Positions 6,724 to 15,166 of a DNA stretch of 64,000 bases are shown here, in pieces. The stretch comes from CAUZJF01 sp965248605 (lineage in GTDB: Bacteria > Chloroflexota > Dehalococcoidia > Lucifugimonadales > CAUZJF01). Position 1 is the first letter of the stretch; each line of letters starts with the position of its first letter. Under the pieces are notes generated by a model that saw nothing but the letters and a program-made list of their open reading frames with translations, searched no databases and was not told the origin of the DNA. The position numbers were made by a program, and so were the translations under genes. Location of the stretch: the NCBI GenBank assembly GCA_965248605.1, contig CBDFJV010000006.1:310001-374000 (forward strand). Reading direction: 5' to 3'.

Positions 6724-8304
6724 ATGTTTGACGTTATCATTTCGGGCGGCACCGTAATTGATGGCTCAGGAACACCGGGCCTCCGCGCGGACGTTGGGAT
6801 TGAAGGCGAGAAGATCACGGCGATCGGCGATCTCGGCCCGGCCAGCGCCCGGCGGGTCGTCGACGCTACCGGTTTGGCTGTCTCTCCCGGTTTCATCGAC
6901 TCCCACACCCACTCCGAAGCGGCGCTCCTGAACGACCCACAGCATGCCGCCGGACTCCGCCAGGGCATCACCACGGAAATCCTAGGACAGGACGGCCTGT
7001 CCTACGCAACGCTGTCGGCCGAGAACTACCGCCTCTACAGTCACTACCTCGACGGGATCCTGGGACCGCCACCGCAAGACCTCGACATGAGCAGCGTCGA
7101 GGCTTTCCGCTCTCACTACCACAAGAAGGTCGCAATCAACACCGCTTACCTGGTCGCTCACGGCGCGGTCCGCCTCGAAGCCGTGGGCTTTAAGGACACG
7201 CCTCTGGTCGGCGAATCGCTGGACAAGGCAAAGCGGCTCGTCCGCGAAGGCATCGAGCAGGGGGCGGCGGGATTCGCCACCGGGCTCTCGTACCATCCTC
7301 AGGCATGGAGCGACACCGACGAGCTGGTCGAGCTGTGCAAGACAACCGAGGAAGCCGATGGCGTCTACGTAACGCACCTTCGCGACGTCAACACCGACCG
7401 GGCGTTCGGTGATGGGGGCATCCCGGAGGCACTAGAGATCGGCCGCCGCTCCGGCGTCAAGGTCCACTTCTCTCACCACCGGACGTCGGCAATCAACGCC
7501 GGAAGGGTCGCCGAGAGGCTGGAGCTCATCGACGCAGCCAAGGCCGAAGGCGTCGACATCACGCTGGAGCTGTACCCCTATCCGGTGGGCAGCACCTTCC
7601 TGGTGAGCTTCTTGCCCAGCTACGCCCATGAAGGCGGCCCCGACTCGATTCGCCGTCGACTCAACGACGTTACCGAGCGAAGCCGCATCGTGAAGGAGCT
7701 AGACGAGAACCCGCGCCGGGCCGTCGAAGACATGGTGATGTCCTACATGCCCGCCGACCCCACGCTCGAAGGGATGACGCTGCAGGATATAGCAGGAGAG
7801 CGCGGCGTCTCGTTGGGCGAAGCGATATGCGCCCTGCTCGTCGAGCAAGACCTCAGAGTCGGCTTCCTAGGATCCCCGCCCGCGAGCCTCGGCGTTTGGC
7901 GTCAGCTCAACCGGGACTTCGTAGAGTTCCTGTCGAGGCCCGACTACATGGTCGGCAGCGACTCGATTCACGTTGGCGGCCTGCCACACCCGCGCGGGCA
8001 CGGCGCGTTCCCCCGGTTTCTCGGTCGCCTGCGCCGCCAATTCCCGTTGATGACCGTCGAGCAGATGGTCCAGCGAATGACCGATAACCCGGCCCGTCGC
8101 TTCGGTCTTACCGGCCGCGGGCGCGTCGAGAAGGGCCACTACGCTGATCTTGTCGTCTTCGACCCCGAGCACATCATCGATAACGCCACATATGACGACC
8201 CGTGGCAGTACCCCGCCGGCATCCCGTACGTGCTGGTCAACGGACAGGTCGCTGTAGACAACGAGCGCTGCACCGGCGTCCTTGCCGGCCACGCCGTACC
8301 GTGA
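6724..8304 (+). CDS. N-acyl-D-amino-acid deacylase-like amidohydrolase
   Basis: The 526-residue protein is a metal-dependent amidohydrolase of the D-aminoacylase group, which removes acyl groups from D-amino acids. GFIDSHTHSE (57-65) holds the first HxH metal pair. THLRD, HFSHHRTS and the late GSDSIHVGG/HPRGHG segments fit the remaining active-site loops, and the ends form the beta-sandwich cap. In characterised D-aminoacylases a Cys in a GNCG motif binds zinc; here the equivalent segment is LGQDGLSY (about 87-94), with Asp in its place. This variant may have another substrate. ATG 6724 is used; the nearest GAGG is about 14 nt away. Confidence 0.8.
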   Translation: MFDVIISGGTVIDGSGTPGLRADVGIEGEKITAIGDLGPASARRVVDATGLAVSPGFIDSHTHSEAALLNDPQHAAGLRQGITTEILGQDGLSYATLSAENYRLYSHYLDGILGPPPQDLDMSSVEAFRSHYHKKVAINTAYLVAHGAVRLEAVGFKDTPLVGESLDKAKRLVREGIEQGAAGFATGLSYHPQAWSDTDELVELCKTTEEADGVYVTHLRDVNTDRAFGDGGIPEALEIGRRSGVKVHFSHHRTSAINAGRVAERLELIDAAKAEGVDITLELYPYPVGSTFLVSFLPSYAHEGGPDSIRRRLNDVTERSRIVKELDENPRRAVEDMVMSYMPADPTLEGMTLQDIAGERGVSLGEAICALLVEQDLRVGFLGSPPASLGVWRQLNRDFVEFLSRPDYMVGSDSIHVGGLPHPRGHGAFPRFLGRLRRQFPLMTVEQMVQRMTDNPARRFGLTGRGRVEKGHYADLVVFDPEHIIDNATYDDPWQYPAGIPYVLVNGQVAVDNERCTGVLAGHAVP

Positions 8305-8395
8305 GCCACGGCCAGAGCCTGCCCGGTAGGGGTGCATTGCATGCGCCCGCTCTTCCTTCTCAGCAAGAAGGAAGCCTGTCGATCTTGTAGCGCCG

Positions 8396-9142
8396 TTGAC
8401 TGATCCCGCCGAGCTCGTAGTTACCGCCCTTGCGCTGCTCATCGGCTCGGCGGTCCTCGCCACTGTCGGCTTTGGTATCGGGCTGACGGCGTCTCCGATA
8501 CTCCTGTTCGTCCACGAGCCCCAAACGGTCGTGGTTGTTCTGAATACCGCCTCGGTGGTCCTTCTGGCACTCGTGGTCTTGCAGACCAGACGTGAGTTGC
8601 CGGCTCGACAGCTCGGTCCGATCGCCGTGGCAGGCGCCGCTGGGGTGCCTGTCGGCGCGTTCATTCTGACCTCTTTGAGCGACACCGTGCTCCGGGCCAG
8701 CATCGCCGGACTCGTCCTTCTGCTGGCCGTCGTCGTCGCCCGCGACATCCGTCTTCCGGAAACTGCACCACACGTCGTCGGGCCCGCGGTCGGCTTCGTC
8801 GTAGGCGCGTTGGTGACAGGACTCGCGATAGGAGGGCCCCTCGTCGTCCTGCTTCTCATGGGGCGCGGGTTTCCCAGCACTGTGGTCAGAGCCTCGACCG
8901 CGTTCTACTACCTGGTGATCGCTGTCGTCGCCGTGATTGCCTACGCCCTGGTGGGCCTGTTCACGACGGAGAGACTGGCCCTTATACTGATGGTCTCCCC
9001 GGTGGTAGTGGTCGGGTTCGGCCTCGCGTCCGTCATCGTGCGACGCCTGAACGAGCAACGATTCCGGAGAGGTGTGCTGGCATTGATAATGGTGACTAGC
9101 GTCTCGGTCCTCGGTCGGGAGATATTCGACCTGCAGGGATAA
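8396..9142 (+). CDS. TauE/SafE (TSUP) family membrane transporter
   Basis: The 248-residue protein is almost entirely hydrophobic, with about eight predicted membrane spans. It has the two-fold repeat typical of the sulfite exporter TauE/SafE family (VLATVGFGIGLTASPILLFV near the start, VGALVTGLAIGGPLVVLLLMG in the second half). Members move sulfonates, sulfite or other organic anions across the inner membrane; the substrate here is unknown. The start is TTG at 8396. Positions 8305-8395 between it and the amidohydrolase gene show no clear signal. Confidence 0.85.
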   Translation: MTDPAELVVTALALLIGSAVLATVGFGIGLTASPILLFVHEPQTVVVVLNTASVVLLALVVLQTRRELPARQLGPIAVAGAAGVPVGAFILTSLSDTVLRASIAGLVLLLAVVVARDIRLPETAPHVVGPAVGFVVGALVTGLAIGGPLVVLLLMGRGFPSTVVRASTAFYYLVIAVVAVIAYALVGLFTTERLALILMVSPVVVVGFGLASVIVRRLNEQRFRRGVLALIMVTSVSVLGREIFDLQG

Positions 9143-9240
9143 AACGTAAAGAGTAAACCGTGAAACGTTACGTCAATTCGCTTCACGCTTCACGTATTAC
9201 GCCTTACATTTTCCGGTTCACGTTTTTTCCGAGCACGGAG
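9143..9240. repeat. Short-period CGTGAAAC / ATTACG repeat tract
   Basis: The intergenic segment is made of imperfect alternating units: AAACGTAAAG, ACCGTGAAACG, TTCACGC, TTCACGT, ATTACGCC, TTACA, TTCACG. A smaller relative (GTATTACGCATTACG) occurs at 11930-11944. Its function is unknown. It resembles low-complexity dispersed intergenic repeats and lies just before a truncated gene. Confidence 0.55.
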
Positions 9241-9250
9241 CACAGGCCCG

Positions 9251-9526
9251 ATGAAGATCACGGCAGTCGAGACGGTACCGATAGACCAGTACCTGTTCGC
9301 CAGGGTCCATACCGACGAGGGAATTACCGGACTGGGCGAGTCCGGTGCATGGGGTTTCCTTGAGGCGTCGGCGTCGGCCATAGAGAAGTTCGGGCGCTAC
9401 CTGGTCGGCGAGGACCCGCTGCGCATCGAGCACCATTGGCAGTACATGTACCGGTTCAGCCATTTTCGCGGCGCGGCCATCATGGGCGCGCTCAGCGCCC
9501 TGGACTCGCCGTCGAGGGTGATCTGA
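9251..9526 (+). pseudogene. Mandelate racemase/muconate lactonizing enzyme, N-terminal fragment
   Basis: The first 85 residues (to about 9505) match the capping domain of the enolase superfamily: MKITAVETVPI, ARVHTDEGITGLGESGAW, LVGEDPLRIEHHWQYMYR and GAAIMGALSALD. In intact enzymes ALSALD leads into the IALWDIKGK-like start of the barrel. Here the frame runs into the antisense of a response-regulator gene and stops at 9526. The whole catalytic barrel is missing, so no activity is expected. A start at ATG 9251 fits the family. Confidence 0.8.
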
Positions 9527-9951
9527 TATCCTGCTAGGTCGATCTCAAGATGTCCGGAGCGTATCAGTTCCGGTTGATCGAGCGAGCCCTGCACCCTCCG
9601 AAACACGGCCCTCACCCTCGCGACTAACTCTCGAGGCGAGAAGGGCTTGGTTATGTAGTCATCGGCCCCGAGCTCGAGGCCGATGAGCCGGTCCGCCTCT
9701 TCGACCCGAGCCGTAAGCATGATGATCGGCACGCTGGTGTCCTTGCGAAGTGCGCGGCAGACGTCGAGGCCGTCCATTCCAGGCAGGTTGAGATCGAGCA
9801 CGATCAGGTCGGGGCGCTCGCTCCGGGCCGTTTCAAGGGCTCCGTTGCCGTCCTGAGCCGTGACTACTCGGAAACCAGCTCGCTCCAAGTAGTCGCTGGC
9901 AAGTTTTGTGATCTTCGGCTCGTCGTCAACGACAAGGACGAGTTCGTCCAT
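9397..9951 (-). pseudogene. OmpR-type response regulator, 3' truncated
   Basis: From ATG 9951 the protein has a complete receiver domain: acidic pair D9-D10, phospho-acceptor D53 (LIVLDLNLPGMDG), T80 (MLTAR) and K102 (TKPF). The DNA-binding domain only begins (HLEIDLAGYQITLDGE, to about residue 149, base 9505). After that the frame reads the antisense of the enolase-superfamily fragment to 9397. The winged helix is lost, so it could at most act as a receiver-only protein. The partner histidine kinase that would normally follow is missing, probably removed by the same event. Confidence 0.82.
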
Positions 9952-10021
9952 AGCAAGTGGCCCACGGTGCGCCGGAGAGGTGTCCGCGCTCCGTGGGCCA
10001 TCATACTTATCGCCCGCTCCT

Positions 10022-10366
10022 CTAGGCAACTTCGGGCGGGTCGTCGTCTTCCGGCCCCCCACGCCGTCGGCGTCCTTCGTGATGGCCGTAGTCGTGGTGA
10101 CCACGCCAGTCGCCCCAATGCCTCGGCCCCGGGCCGCCGTGCGAGCCACCGTACGCTCGCCAGCGCCGGAAGAAGAAGAGCTTGCTGATGAACAGGACCA
10201 GAAGCCCAATCAGTAAGAACTTGAACAGGAACGCCACGCCGAGGAATGGCCAGAAGCCGTACCCGCGTTCGCCTTCATACGCGACACCGGCCTCGTAACC
10301 GAAGTACCCACCGAGGGCCAGCAGTCCACCCGCTATCAGACCTACTACCAATAATCTCCGAAGCAT
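10022..10366 (-). CDS. Small two-span membrane protein with His/Gly/Arg-rich tail
   Basis: The 114-residue protein has two predicted membrane spans: about 4-22 (LLVVGLIAGGLLALGGYFGY) and about 40-65 (FWPFLGVAFLFKFLLIGLLVLFI). A polar tail follows, rich in His, Gly, Arg and Asp. GGAGG precedes ATG 10366. It lies 70 nt upstream of the response-regulator gene on the same strand, suggesting a shared operon and perhaps a metal- or envelope-sensing accessory role. The function is unknown. Confidence 0.7.
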   Translation of the reverse strand: MLRRLLVVGLIAGGLLALGGYFGYEAGVAYEGERGYGFWPFLGVAFLFKFLLIGLLVLFISKLFFFRRWRAYGGSHGGPGPRHWGDWRGHHDYGHHEGRRRRGGPEDDDPPEVA

Positions 10367-10706
10367 CTCGGACCTCCAATCAAGTGATGGTCTCAGTATG
10401 GATGGCGGTTATGGAGAAGTTGTGTAACTGCTCTGGAGATCCGCTGGAGTTTGGCGCCGACGCAGGAATAGCCCGGCGGGCTTCTTGTGGCCTAGAAGGA
10501 AATGACATAGCGGGTAAGCCCCTCGTCTTCTAGTGGTCGCTGTGACATCGATCGAACCAAAAGCTACCGAGGCGACGGGGATCGACGTGGGAGGAAGGAG
10601 TCTGTTGGCTAGCAGCCGCGAGCTACCTACGTGGACCTCAGAAGTGGGCTAAAAAACCAAGGTTCCGACGCACTGAGGAGGAGTCGGTGTCAGGCGGCCC
10701 CGACTG
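10367..10706. other. 340-bp intergenic region
   Basis: No convincing gene is visible here. The plus-strand frame 10246-10533 has no family features and overlaps the membrane-protein gene in antisense. The region should contain the promoter for the leftward membrane-protein/regulator operon and the terminator of the aminotransferase gene. I could not pick out either with confidence. Confidence 0.4.
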
Positions 10707-11873
10707 TCAGGCGCGCTTCGCGACGAAACGACTGATCCGCTCGAGGGCGCGTTCGATGTTCTCGGCCGAGTTAGCGAAGGAGAAGCGTACGCACCCGTTG
10801 CCGTACTCACCGAAGGACTCCCCGGCCAGGCATGCGACGCCTTCATCTTCCAGCATTCCGTCGGCGAACTCCCGGCTGGTCATGCCCGTGCCTTCGACGC
10901 TCGGAAAGGCATAGAAAGCGCCTTTGGGCATCGGGCAGCGGATGCCCGGAATCGAGCTCAGCCCTTCGACGATGATGTCCCGCCTCTTCTTGAACTCGGC
11001 GACGATCCGGTAGGGCTCGTCCTGGGGACCGTCCATGGCTTCCAGGACAGCCCGCTGCGTGAAGCTGGCGGTGCAGGAGACGCTGTTGGTGCACAGCCGT
11101 GAGATGGGCTCGACCAGCTCTAACGGCATCACGCCGTAGCCAACCCGCCATCCTGTCATCGCGTAAGTCTTGGAGAATCCGTCGAGGATGATGGTCTGGT
11201 CGGGCATCCCGTCGAACCCTGTGATGCTGTGGTGCTCTCCCTCGTAGAGGAAGCGCCGGTATATCTCGTCGGACAGGACGACGACGTCGTTCTCAACCGC
11301 AAGCTCGGCCAGCGCCCTCAGATCGTCCTTTTCGATGATGCTGCCGCAGGGGTTGTTGGGCGAATTGAGAATCATCATCTTCGTTCTCGACGAGATCTGG
11401 CTCGCGACCTCGTCCACGTCGACGCCGAAGTCGCGCGACGCCAGGAGTTTCATCGGGACTGGCACGCCGCCGACGAATTTGATCATCGACTCGTAAATCG
11501 GGAATCCGGGGTTCGGGTAGATGACCTCGTCTCCCTCGTCGACCAGGGCCAAGATGGAGAAGAACATGATGGGCTTGGCGCCCGGTGTGATCACAACGTT
11601 CTCGGCGCTGACGGAGATTCCTCTGGTTTCCGCCACCTCGTCGGCGATGCGCTGACGGACCTCGTTGAGTCCGGGAGACGGACCGTAGTGGGTGTACCCG
11701 CCCTGTAGCGCCTCGACTCCGGCCTGCACGATATTGTCGGGCGTATCGAAGTCTGGCTCGCCGATCTCCAGATGGATCACGTCAACGCCCTTGGCCTCGA
11801 GTCTGCGCGCCTTCGCAAGTACCTCGAACGCCGTCTCAGTACCGAGCCGGCTCATGCGCTCAGCTAGTTTCAT
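10707..11873 (-). CDS. Class I/II PLP-dependent aminotransferase
   Basis: The 388-residue protein is a fold-type I aminotransferase of the aspartate/aromatic group. It has EIGEPDFDTP (36-45), YGPSPGLNEVR, the PLP-binding NSPNNPCG (170-177), DEIYRRFLY (202-210) and the Schiff-base lysine K235 in SKTYAMTGWRVGYG. It transfers an amino group between an amino acid and a 2-oxo acid in the cytosol. The specificity (aspartate, aromatic or alanine) cannot be read from sequence alone. ATG 11873 starts a typical N-terminus (LAERMSRLGTETAFEVL). It is transcribed away from ispH. Confidence 0.9.
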   Translation of the reverse strand: MKLAERMSRLGTETAFEVLAKARRLEAKGVDVIHLEIGEPDFDTPDNIVQAGVEALQGGYTHYGPSPGLNEVRQRIADEVAETRGISVSAENVVITPGAKPIMFFSILALVDEGDEVIYPNPGFPIYESMIKFVGGVPVPMKLLASRDFGVDVDEVASQISSRTKMMILNSPNNPCGSIIEKDDLRALAELAVENDVVVLSDEIYRRFLYEGEHHSITGFDGMPDQTIILDGFSKTYAMTGWRVGYGVMPLELVEPISRLCTNSVSCTASFTQRAVLEAMDGPQDEPYRIVAEFKKRRDIIVEGLSSIPGIRCPMPKGAFYAFPSVEGTGMTSREFADGMLEDEGVACLAGESFGEYGNGCVRFSFANSAENIERALERISRFVAKRA

Positions 11874-12090
11874 TTCACAGGTCTCCAGCTTGCTGACAAG
11901 TGGTCGGTAGTATACACCTGAGCGGTTGTGTATTACGCATTACGTTTTTGAGAGCTAGCTATGTGATCGGGAGGTCGGAAGACGGGCGCTCGGGTCATCG
12001 AACCTGTTGGACTACAGACACGGCCAGGCGGTCTACGTATGATAGAATCGCATCCAAGCTACGTTTAGACGCAACCGGAGCTTTGCTTCC
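11874..12090. promoter_or_regulatory. Divergent intergenic region between aminotransferase and ispH
   Basis: This 217-bp gap separates divergently transcribed genes and so must hold both promoters. AT-rich hexamers TATACT (minus strand, 11914-11909) and TATGAT/TAGAAT (plus strand, 12038-12048) could be -10 elements, but no -35 at proper spacing is seen. GTATTACGCATTACG at 11930-11944 is related to the repeat at 9143-9240. Confidence 0.35.
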
Positions 12091-13017
12091 TTGAAGGTAT
12101 ATGTCGGGATGCCCCGAGGCTTTTGCGCCGGGGTTGAGCGGGCGATCGACGTGGTAGAGCTGACCCTCCAGCGGTTCGGCGCGCCCGTCTACGTCAAACA
12201 CGAGATCGTCCACAACCCGTCGGTCGTAAAGTCCGTGGAAGAGAAAGGCGCAAAGACCGTCGAGGACGTTGACGAGATTCCTACTGGCTCGACGGTAGTG
12301 TTCTCGGCGCATGGCTCCCCTCCGGAAGACTTCGAAAAGGCTGAGCGCCGCGGGCTTCACGTTATCGATGCGACGTGTCCGCTGGTGACCAAGGTACACA
12401 ACGAGGCGAGCAAATACGCCGACGAAGGGCGAAGTCTCGTTCTCGTGGGCCACAAGGGACACCAGGAAGTGAAAGGAACGATGGGCCAGCGCCCGATGCT
12501 CCTGGTGGACGACCGCGACGGATTCGATCTTCCCGAATGGGAGGCCGACCGACCCGTGGCAGTCCTGACACAGACGACCCTATCGGTAGACGACACTGAA
12601 CGGGCCATCGGCACGATCAAGGGGCGGTTCTCGAACGTAGTCGTGCGGAACGACCTGTGTTATGCCACCACTAATCGACAGACCGCCGTCAAAGAGCTCT
12701 GCCGCTGGGTGAAGCTGGTCCTCGTTATAGGCGCGCCCAACAGCTCGAACTGCAATCGCCTTCGCGAAGTCGCCGAGGCCCACGGGGTGACGGCGTATCT
12801 GATAAACGGCCCCGAGGACCTCGACCCGGCTTGGCTCGAAGGGGTCGAGAACGTCGGCGTCACGTCGGGGGCTTCGACTCCTGAGTCCCTCGTCGACGCG
12901 GTGATCAGCGCCATCGAGCCAGACGAGGTAGTGACGATCAAAGGCGCTGAAGAGGATGTGAGCTTCGTCCTGCCCAAGGAACTGCGCGAACCCGTGAACG
13001 TAACAGGGCCAGCGTAA
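12091..13017 (+). CDS. ispH: 4-Hydroxy-3-methylbut-2-enyl diphosphate reductase
   Basis: IspH performs the last step of the MEP pathway, reducing HMBPP to IPP and DMAPP with a 4Fe-4S cluster. The 308-residue protein has the cluster cysteines C12 (RGFCAGV), C96 (ATCPLV) and C190 (DLCYATTNRQ). The substrate-binding histidines are H41 (HEIVHNP), H74 (SAHG) and H124, and the catalytic E126 lies in GHQEVKGTMGQ. The loops GAPNSSNCNRL and SGASTPESLV are also present. The start is TTG at 12091, directly before the conserved KVYVGMPRGFCAGV, with GGAG at 12077-12080. It lies 3 nt upstream of a geranylgeranyl-reductase-like gene, a sensible isoprenoid pairing. Confidence 0.95.
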   Translation: MKVYVGMPRGFCAGVERAIDVVELTLQRFGAPVYVKHEIVHNPSVVKSVEEKGAKTVEDVDEIPTGSTVVFSAHGSPPEDFEKAERRGLHVIDATCPLVTKVHNEASKYADEGRSLVLVGHKGHQEVKGTMGQRPMLLVDDRDGFDLPEWEADRPVAVLTQTTLSVDDTERAIGTIKGRFSNVVVRNDLCYATTNRQTAVKELCRWVKLVLVIGAPNSSNCNRLREVAEAHGVTAYLINGPEDLDPAWLEGVENVGVTSGASTPESLVDAVISAIEPDEVVTIKGAEEDVSFVLPKELREPVNVTGPA

Positions 13018-13020
13018 CTC

Positions 13021-14256
13021 ATGATCTACGACGTCATAGTTGTCGGGGCCGGTCCAGCCGGAAGCAGCGCCGCGCGAGAGTGTGCGTCCAAGGGCCTGTC
13101 GGTACTGGTCCTGGACAAGGCTGAATTCCCCCGAGATAAGCCATGCGGCGGAGCCGTCTCGATACGCGCCTCTTCCCTACTCCCCTTCGAGATCACGCCT
13201 GTAGTCGAGCGTGTTATCTCGCGCGTGCGTTTCAGCGAGCACGTATCGAAAGGGTTCGAGCGGTCCTCTCCACGCACACTTACGCACCTCACGCAAAGGT
13301 CCCGGTTGGACGCCTATCTCCTGGAAAGGGCCATCGCTTCGGGCGCGATCTTGCGCGAAGGATCCGCTGTCCGGTCCATCGACCGACTGCCATCACGAAC
13401 GGTCGTACGGGCCGACGGACAGAGCTTCGAGGGCCGAACGCTGGTCGCCGCCGATGGCGCCAACGGCAAGACCGCGAGCCTCGCCGGCATTGACGCGAAG
13501 CTGTCCCAGGGGATCGCGCTCGAAGGGAATATATCCCCTCCGGGTGGGGTGCCGACGGCCTGGGGAGAGACGATGGGCTTCGACTTCAGTGGACTCCCCG
13601 GCGGGTATGGGTGGATATTCCCAAAGGACGACCACCTGAACATCGGGCTCGGCGGCTGGAAGCACGTCGGGCCGACCCTTAAGGACAGGCTGACCCGGTT
13701 GGTCCAGATGTACGGATTCGATCCGTCCAGTCTCTGGGGCGTGCGAGGCCACCATCTCCCGGTACGCCAGCGAGGCTCACCGCTCGTCGACGGCAATGTT
13801 CTTTTAGTCGGTGATGCCGCCGGACTGCTCGATCCGATGACGGCGGAGGGCATCTACGCGGCGATATGGAGCGGACAGAGAGCTGCCCGCGAGTTGGTCT
13901 CGTATCTAAGCGATGACGTATCGGACCTCGAAGGCTACGGCGAGGCCGTTGAGCGGGAGCTCGCGGCTGAGCTGAGGATTGCGAGACGATTTCACGACGT
14001 TTTCCACCTCTGGCCCGGCTTATTCATGGCACTCGAACGCCGGACGTCGCTCCTGTGGAAGGCCGTCGAGCTTCTCATTCGGGGAGACCAGACCTACCTG
14101 ACCGTAAAACGTCAGCTTGGTCCGGTCTGGCCTATGGTCGAGTTCGCGTCCGACCTGATACGCGTATCTCCGCCTTTGCGACGCCTCGCAGGCCTACGTG
14201 ACCCGGCGCCTGCCGAGCGTTTCTTCAAGCGCGGACCACAACACTCGACCCCTTAG
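13021..14256 (+). CDS. Geranylgeranyl reductase family flavoprotein
   Basis: The 411-residue protein begins with the FAD-binding dinucleotide fold IVVGAGPAGSSAARE (6-20) and has the family hallmark DKPCGGAVS (about 39-47). A second FAD motif, LLVGDAAGLLDPMTAEGI, lies at about 262. It also has GYGWIFPK, typical of reductases acting on prenyl chains of lipids, chlorophyll or quinones. It starts at ATG 13021, 3 nt after ispH, so the two are almost certainly co-transcribed. The lipid substrate is not determinable; saturation of isoprenoid chains or a related monooxygenase-type step are both possible. Confidence 0.88.
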   Translation: MIYDVIVVGAGPAGSSAARECASKGLSVLVLDKAEFPRDKPCGGAVSIRASSLLPFEITPVVERVISRVRFSEHVSKGFERSSPRTLTHLTQRSRLDAYLLERAIASGAILREGSAVRSIDRLPSRTVVRADGQSFEGRTLVAADGANGKTASLAGIDAKLSQGIALEGNISPPGGVPTAWGETMGFDFSGLPGGYGWIFPKDDHLNIGLGGWKHVGPTLKDRLTRLVQMYGFDPSSLWGVRGHHLPVRQRGSPLVDGNVLLVGDAAGLLDPMTAEGIYAAIWSGQRAARELVSYLSDDVSDLEGYGEAVERELAAELRIARRFHDVFHLWPGLFMALERRTSLLWKAVELLIRGDQTYLTVKRQLGPVWPMVEFASDLIRVSPPLRRLAGLRDPAPAERFFKRGPQHSTP

Positions 14257-14287
14257 CGATTCCAAGGTAGGTTGGTCCGTCACGACG

Positions 14288-14308
14288 GCTGGGTCTGAGG
14301 GACCCAGC
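14288..14308. other. 8-bp hairpin downstream of the flavoprotein gene
   Basis: GCTGGGTC (14288-14295) and GACCCAGC (14301-14308) form a perfect stem 31 nt after the stop at 14256. It could end the ispH transcript, but no T-run follows. I see nothing else in 14257-14464. Confidence 0.4.
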
Positions 14309-14464
14309 GCCGCCACGACGCCCCTTCAGACGCGGCGCCCACGGTTCGATGGGGTAGTAGGGTATCCCACCGCGGACCGGATGCTCCGGCGTAGAACCGA
14401 CCATCGCTCCTGTAAAAACACCCCGGCGGGGCGTCTCTACCTTGCCAGAAGGGAATTCATCTGA

Positions 14465-15154
14465 ATGGAAATCCGGTTAGAAAGCCTGAGGGAAGGCGCC
14501 GAACGAGCCAAAGGCACGGTCGTCATCATCGATGTCTTCCGCGCGTTCACGACGGCCGCGGTCGCCTTCCAACGTGGCGCCGAGCGTATCATCATGACTG
14601 CCGAAGTGGAGAAGGCGCTGGACCTCAAGCGCCGGGGTCTCGGCGACCTTTGCATGGGGGAGGTCAGCGGACTACGGCCCGAGGGGTTCGACTTCGGAAA
14701 TTCACCCTATGCCCTTTCGCAGGCAAACGTCAAAGGCCTGACGCTGATCCAATCGACACGGGCCGGGACGGTAGGCGTCAGCGCCGCCCGGAACTCAGAC
14801 CGCATTTACGCAGGCTCACTCGCCAACGCTGGGGCCACCGTGAACGCCATCAACCGCGACAAACCGAAGGTCTTGACGCTGGTCGCCATGGGTGATGGCG
14901 GCCTAGCCCGCACCGACGAGGATGAGCAGTGTGCCCTCTATATGAGAAACTTGCTGGAAGGGCGGACTCCCGACAAAGAAGCGGTGCGCACGATAGTCCT
15001 GGCCAGCCGTTGGTCGGAGAACTTCGACCAGGCCGACCTCCCTCACAAGCACCCAGGAGATCGCGAGCTCGCCCTGAGCATCGACAGTTCTCCGTTTGCA
15101 ATCGCCGTCGACCGCGAGGACGGACTGCTGATCGCCCGTCCCGACAGGGCTTGA
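14465..15154 (+). CDS. 2-phosphosulfolactate phosphatase (ComB) family protein
   Basis: The 229-residue protein matches the ComB fold. VVIIDVFRAFTTAAVAF (19-35) carries the conserved D-x-x-R-A/AFTT region. LCMGEVSGLRPEGFDFGNSP and LIQSTRAGTVGV follow in the usual order, and the Asp-rich segment near DEDEQCALYM completes the site. In methanogens ComB dephosphorylates phosphosulfolactate for coenzyme M. Most bacterial members have unproven substrates, so the reaction here is uncertain. ATG 14465 is used. The exported-protein gene follows after 12 nt. Confidence 0.82.
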   Translation: MEIRLESLREGAERAKGTVVIIDVFRAFTTAAVAFQRGAERIIMTAEVEKALDLKRRGLGDLCMGEVSGLRPEGFDFGNSPYALSQANVKGLTLIQSTRAGTVGVSAARNSDRIYAGSLANAGATVNAINRDKPKVLTLVAMGDGGLARTDEDEQCALYMRNLLEGRTPDKEAVRTIVLASRWSENFDQADLPHKHPGDRELALSIDSSPFAIAVDREDGLLIARPDRA

Positions 15155-15166
15155 TTATCCCGTTCC

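Noticed and set aside
7867..9058. Long minus-strand open frames opposite the amidohydrolase and TSUP genes
   Set aside because: They are rich in Thr/Arg/Ser or His/Asp/Gln with no family features, antisense to clear genes with conserved motifs.
10246..10533. 95-codon plus-strand ORF in the intergenic region
   Set aside because: It overlaps the membrane-protein gene in antisense, lacks a ribosome binding site and shows no domain pattern.
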